Below are positions 13,312 to 16,460 of a stretch of 16,460 nucleotides of DNA, in pieces. How positions within the stretch are numbered: the first letter of the stretch is position 1; each line of letters begins with the position of its first letter. The stretch is from JAHDCC01 sp964551835 (lineage in GTDB: Bacteria; Actinomycetota; Acidimicrobiia; Acidimicrobiales; SZUA-35). The notes beneath the pieces are model-generated. The model was not told the origin of the DNA. It saw only the letters and a program-made list of their open reading frames with translations, and did no database searches. The position numbers and the translations under genes are program-made. The stretch covers positions 1-16,460 of the forward strand of contig CAZKEM010000073.1 in the NCBI GenBank assembly GCA_964551835.1. The letters are read 5' to 3'.

Positions 13312-13831
13312 CACCACAGCTTTAACGAAGGTAGCGAGTACGAGGATTATCTCGACTCCTATATCGACGAGGTGTGGGAAAAGTTCCGTAACGAGGACCT
13401 GACGTTTACCATTCAAAGCGGCACCTATTCCGGCAGAGTAGTCGGGGAGACGTTTACGTTTACCGATGAGAAAACCGGCACCGGAGTCAACAGAATCAAT
13501 GGGAACCAACGATGGCCATGGTGATGTTGGGCAACGGGCTCCTTGACGATAAGACCGGGGCCACCGGGCCAGATGCCGTTCGGGTCCAGCTCCAGATTCA
13601 GGCCCAAATGACCGCCGCCCTCAACCGGCGGGTAGCCCATACGCCACAGGAATGGGCGAATCAGGACGCCTACTTCCCGAGGGTAAGCGTTTTAACTCCT
13701 ACGCGGAATTCTGGCATCGCCATAGCATCGACAATCTGGCCTACAGCTTTTCGTATGCTGATGTCGCCGAGCATAGCCCGTCGTTACATACCGGCAGCCC
13801 GACCACGGTTACGGTTGAAGTCGGCTGGTAG
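13312..13831 (+). pseudogene. Relic of a GH64 beta-1,3-glucanase (frameshifted twice, N-terminus lost)
   Basis: Three consecutive frames together spell the C-terminal part of a glycoside hydrolase family 64 (thaumatin-like laminaripentaose-producing glucanase) protein. Frame 1 (about 13312-13500): 'SEYEDYLDSYIDEVWEKF', 'LTFTIQSGTYSGRV', 'FTFTDEKTGTG'. Frame 3 (about 13530-13680): 'VQLQIQAQMTAALNRRV', 'PQEWANQDAYFP'. Frame 2 (13688-13831): 'NSYAEFWHRHSIDNLAYSF', 'SYADVAEHSPSLHTGSP', 'TVTVEVGW' and a TAG at 13829. The order and the 'AY-F-Y-DV' motif fit GH64. Two indels, near 13490-13545 and 13675-13700, break the frame, and the upstream half with the signal peptide and catalytic core is absent. 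The ancestor would have degraded beta-1,3-glucans outside the cell. Family identity is by pattern memory. Confidence 0.65.
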
Positions 13832-14008
13832 GTTGGTACTAGTCAGTCCCTTGACGGGAGTGCTGATCAACAACGGGGCTTTGTCAGCAATCCATCTAGG
13901 CTAGACAACATCAACTTCTCACGAGCAAGGAACAAGTCAAAATCGGTTGGTACTAGCACCAAGGGTATAGATGAATGGTCATACCGGGGAGATGACTATG
14001 ATCATGAA

Positions 14009-14703
14009 CTCTCAATTGACTACACATCCAAGGCGGAACGCCACCACTCGCCCTATGTCCAGCTCCTAATCGACGGCGAAGACATCCTTGGGGTGGACGG
14101 CAGATCGGCTACGACCCAGACGAATTCTTCTTCCCGGAAGAACCATTGCGGCCGTTGGAGACTCCCCGACGAGTAGCCCTCTATACCTGCTCTTGCAGTA
14201 TCGGAGGTTGTGGTGCAGTTACCGCTGTTGTCTCTCAGTATCACAGCAAAGTGTATTGGACCGATTTTAAGTATGTGACCGGAAGGTATGGGGTGCCGAT
14301 TGACGACCGGCCATTGCGGACCGGAAAAGAAATGGACATCCCCGATTTGCGGTTTGATGCGTACCAATATCGCACTGAAATACTCAGAGCCTCGTACGAC
14401 AAGTCTTGGGAAAGCAGGGGACGGGCCGTGAGTCGGTTAGTGCGGGACGAGCTGCGCAGCGCTGAACACCTTTTCAAAGCCAGAAATTGCGAGCTTGTTT
14501 GGGTGGCTCCTTGTGTGGGAACTGATGACACGATCTCGGTCGTGTTAGACAGTTGCGATGGCTCGTCGCTCGATCGCCTCAAAGTTCAGCTTCACGATCG
14601 GAGTGGTAGCGAGGACTTCAACGAAGAAACTGCGGCTCGGTTGGCGAGTGGTTTCCTGTCGGCCAGCCTCGAGGAGTGGAAAGCGTTGGCTATCGATCGT
14701 TAA
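14009..14703 (+). pseudogene. Frameshifted gene for a conserved Cys-motif protein of unknown function
   Basis: Frame 2 from about 14009 reads 'LSIDYTSKAERHHSPYV', 'QLLIDGEDILG', then the message continues in frame 1 from 14101 as 'QIGYDPDEFFFPEEPLRPLE', 'TPRRVALYTCSCSIGGCG', 'VYWTDFKYVTGRYG'. The junction 14093-14101 is one frameshift; the downstream open frame (185 codons from ATG 14146) is intact to TAA 14703. The 'YxCxC...GCG' block followed by 'VxWTDF' resembles a family of actinobacterial uncharacterised proteins. No in-frame ATG, GTG or TTG precedes the 5' part, so the start may be lost as well. The stop overlaps the convergent lipoprotein gene by 14 bases. It could instead be an assembly indel in a working gene; the missing start favours a pseudogene. 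Confidence 0.6.
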
Positions 14704-15610
14704 GTTTGTCTTGTAGCTCGCGTAGTTGCTCCGGACTTATTTCCAAAGGCGGGCCTTGTTGAATTACGCAAACCAAGGGCTGCTGAGCGTCGAGTAACCA
14801 GTCGGCTTCGGAGGGCAACAGGTAACCGGTTTTACGGCCACCGCCCAGCACCCCGGCGGCTTCTGCTTCAGTACCACAAAGTTCGCTACCAAGGCGCTCA
14901 GCTTCGTCTGCCTCGGGAAAACTGTCAACCTCCAGCTCGACAGTGGCGAACACCTCGGAAACCCCATTCTCGCCGGGGTCGAACCCGCCATCCAGAAGAT
15001 TGCACGGTATTGCGCTTGTTTCCACGGTGCTTTCAGGTGTTGGTGCACCATTTGGATTTAGCGCCGAGATCCCTCCGAAACAGTCTCCGGCTTGGAGCAA
15101 AGACTGATGAAGTTGGCCGCTGCCCTTCAGGGTGCCGTCTTGTTTTCTTGGAATGAATGGCACGGCGGCCACACACTTGCCGGAGCGGTCCCCCTCATTC
15201 CAGGCCGGCGTCTCCGGGGGAAGCAAAAACACTTCGCCGACGGTTCTGTCTTCGCTAGCCCCGCAAGTCTGGATGGCCTGATCGACAGCGAGCTGGCTGG
15301 GGGTCGACTCCGAGTCGTCATCGGCCAACTCCACTTCGTCGAATATCTTCCCGAAGTGAGCCTCTTCGCAGCTCACCTCGCTGACCGACTTGTCGAGAAA
15401 CAATGGCGAGCTTATGCAGCCGCCGATAGAGAACGGTTCGACGTCCGGTGTCTTGACTTCGGGGCTGCTAGGTCCGTCGACGACTTCGTTTGTCTCGTCC
15501 GGTTGTTCGGTAGCCTCGTTGGTGTTACTGCAAGAGGCGAGGAACAATGTCGCTGCTACTAACGCGCCGAAGCCCATGGTACTGGTCGTCGAGTTCGCTC
15601 TGGTTGCCAT
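14690..15610 (-). CDS. Secreted lipoprotein with two septum-formation-like repeats
   Basis: The 306-residue protein has a lipoprotein signal: a hydrophobic stretch at 13-25 and lipobox 'LASC' with Cys27, followed by a Ser/Thr/Glu-rich linker to about 60. Two similar units follow. Unit 1 (about 60-152): 'IGGCISS', 'VSCEEAHFGKIFDEVEL', 'TCG', 'FLLPPETPAWNEG', 'KCVAAVPF'. Unit 2 (about 172-285): 'AGDCFGG', 'IPCNL', 'SEVFATVEL', 'ELCG', 'GYLLPSEADWLLD', 'LVCVI'. The GdC...VpC...H/E-vf...C...P----W--G---..C pattern is that of the septum-formation (Septum_form) domain of actinobacterial lipoproteins, with four cysteines per unit that could form disulfides. Likely role is cell-envelope or division-related, by family only. 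The ATG at 15610 has AGGATGG upstream. It overlaps the convergent frameshifted gene by 14 bases. Confidence 0.8.
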   Translation of the reverse strand: MATRANSTTSTMGFGALVAATLFLASCSNTNEATEQPDETNEVVDGPSSPEVKTPDVEPFSIGGCISSPLFLDKSVSEVSCEEAHFGKIFDEVELADDDSESTPSQLAVDQAIQTCGASEDRTVGEVFLLPPETPAWNEGDRSGKCVAAVPFIPRKQDGTLKGSGQLHQSLLQAGDCFGGISALNPNGAPTPESTVETSAIPCNLLDGGFDPGENGVSEVFATVELEVDSFPEADEAERLGSELCGTEAEAAGVLGGGRKTGYLLPSEADWLLDAQQPLVCVIQQGPPLEISPEQLRELQDKLNDR

Positions 15611-15750
15611 CCGGCCATCCTAGTAAGAAGTCTGCATGGGTGCCAGGGCCGAAAGGTAGACGGGTTGTGGATTTTCTTCGTAGCTGCCGAGATGCCCAGC
15701 GTTACTTCGTTGACCATGAGGTCAATACTGGCTAGGAGGCCGCTATCGCG

Positions 15751-15786
15751 CATTGCAAGCTAACCCATGCTATTATGCAATGCATG
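15751..15786 (+). promoter_or_regulatory. Promoter/operator of the PadR gene, possibly leaderless
   Basis: TATTAT (15771-15776) is a good -10 and ends 7 bases before the ATG at 15784, the spacing of a leaderless actinobacterial transcript; there is no ribosome site before this ATG. The -10 is embedded in inverted repeats: CATTGCA (15751-15757) with TGCAATG (15776-15782), and CATGC (15766-15770) with GCATG (15782-15786). PadR regulators often bind such repeats in their own promoters, so autoregulation is a reasonable inference. Confidence 0.45.
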
Positions 15787-16179
15787 AGTCCTCCGGCTGA
15801 AGATAACTCCCGTCGCAACAGTCAGCTCCTGAAAGGGTCGCTTGACCTCTGCATTCTGGTCCTGCTGCGGGACGGGCCGTTGTATGGCTATGCCGTAGTC
15901 GACGCGCTTCGGGGTCGAGGCATTGACCTGGTCGCTGAAGGCACCGTCTACCCACTTCTGACTCGAATGGAAAAAGCTGGCGTGGTTGGAAGCTTCCGAG
16001 CGCCATCGGCTGAAGGTCCGCCACGCAAATACTATGAGCTGACCAAAGTCGGCGAACGAGAACTTGTTGTCGGTATTGAGCAGTGGAGTTCAGTGACGGC
16101 TCAAGTCGGTGCGCTTCTGGGTTCTCGCCAGCAGTCTAAAGTCGACACCAAGAAAGGCGGCGTCGATGCAAACCATTGA
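15784..16179 (+). CDS. PadR-family transcriptional regulator
   Basis: This 131-residue cytosolic DNA-binding protein starts at ATG 15784; ATG 15775 would add three residues but lies inside the presumed -10. The winged-helix domain spans about 15-100: 'LLKGSLDLCILVLLRDG', 'LYGYAVVDALRG', recognition helix region 'AEGTVYPLLTRMEKAGVV', and the wing 'EGPPRKYYELTKVGER'. These are standard PadR signatures. A short C-terminal helix follows (100-115), as in the small PadR subfamily. Its stop lies 14 bases inside the next gene, so the two are co-translated. In this arrangement the regulator usually controls its own operon with the downstream membrane protein; the inducing signal is unknown. Confidence 0.94.
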   Translation: MSPPAEDNSRRNSQLLKGSLDLCILVLLRDGPLYGYAVVDALRGRGIDLVAEGTVYPLLTRMEKAGVVGSFRAPSAEGPPRKYYELTKVGERELVVGIEQWSSVTAQVGALLGSRQQSKVDTKKGGVDANH

Positions 16180-16460
16180 GCAGGTAGTCGACGCAGTGCA
16201 GGAACACTGGGTGCTGTCGGGGGTTGAACCAAAGACGGCAGACGAAATGGCTGACGAACTCGCCGACCATCTACGGTTGGCCGAGGCTGAAGGAAAGTCA
16301 GCTGAAGTAGTAGTCGGCTGCGACTTGCGTTCGTTTGCCGACGACTGGGCCCGGCCCGTAGGGTCCCGTGATATGTTGGTTGATCGGTTGGAACTCATGG
16401 CGATTGCGGTGGCCGTCTACGTGATCTTTTCGGTCGGTGCCAATGCAATCTTTGAGAGAG
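16166..16460 (+). CDS. PadR-linked HAAS/DUF1700-like membrane protein, 5' part only
   Basis: The frame from ATG 16166 stays open to the window edge (98 codons) and has a good ribosome site (AGAAAGG). The N-terminal 65 residues are a soluble helical domain: 'TADEMADELADHLRLAEAEG' and 'DLRSFADDWARPV', resembling the HAAS/DUF1700-type domain found beside PadR regulators. The first hydrophobic helix begins near residue 75 ('LELMAIAVAVYVIFSVGANA'). It overlaps padR by 14 bases. The rest of the protein is outside the window, so the number of helices and the function are unknown. Confidence 0.8.
   Translation, partial: MQTIEQVVDAVQEHWVLSGVEPKTADEMADELADHLRLAEAEGKSAEVVVGCDLRSFADDWARPVGSRDMLVDRLELMAIAVAVYVIFSVGANAIFER

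Noticed and set aside
13045..13509. 154-codon minus-strand frame
   Set aside because: It lies opposite the GH64 relic, is Gln/Ser/Thr-rich without motifs, and looks like an antisense shadow.
13831..13956. Direct repeat GGTTGGTACTAG (13831-13842 and 13945-13956)
   Set aside because: Only 12 bases, no similarity beyond it and no associated element; probably coincidence or an old slip.
1..16460. CRISPR array, phage structural genes or biosynthetic cluster
   Set aside because: No regularly spaced repeats, cas genes, capsid/tail genes or synthase modules were seen on either strand.

Overview
The window looks like chromosomal DNA from a free-living actinobacterium. An Acidimicrobiia-like lineage is my inference, not something I can prove. 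The grounds are moderately high GC with many GAC/GTC codons, a PknB-type kinase fused to WD40 repeats, a short-form MutY, a septum-formation-type lipoprotein, a PadR/HAAS pair and frequent 4-14 base gene overlaps. No ribosomal RNA, CRISPR array, phage structural gene or replication origin is visible.

Left part (1-6968): the 3' end of a kelch-like beta-propeller gene, a minus-strand tRNA-Arg(UCG), an Amt ammonium transporter with a 14-bp terminator hairpin, mutY on the minus strand, a divergent two-module flavoprotein (thioredoxin-reductase-like half plus ferredoxin-NADP-reductase half), and a Tat-exported peptidoglycan amidase. A 418-base intergenic region follows and probably carries the long leader of the next gene.

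Middle part (6969-10800): a cold-shock protein closed by a UUCG-capped terminator. Next comes the most notable gene of the window: a glutathione peroxidase whose catalytic residue is encoded by an in-frame TGA (7401-7403), followed 21 bases later by a perfect 7-bp hairpin with a GGUC loop, the hallmark of a bacterial SECIS. It is therefore a likely selenoprotein that standard gene callers would truncate or miss. A SAM-dependent methyltransferase overlaps its stop codon (GTGA). A decayed second copy of the cold-shock gene lies just beyond. A small hypothetical gene and a 640-residue cytosolic Ser/Thr kinase with seven WD40 repeats complete this part.

Right part (10920-16460): tRNA-Ala(UGC) is followed by about 3.7 kb of accessory DNA in decay. 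It holds a C-terminal scrap of an Mrr-like restriction enzyme, a two-helix membrane protein, an IS3-family remnant (nonsense codon in orfA, orfB truncated), a small overlapping gene pair with toxin-antitoxin-like layout, a twice-frameshifted GH64 beta-1,3-glucanase relic and a frameshifted cysteine-motif gene. Intact chromosome resumes with a lipoprotein carrying two septum-formation-like repeats, then a PadR regulator overlapping a HAAS-type membrane protein that runs off the window.
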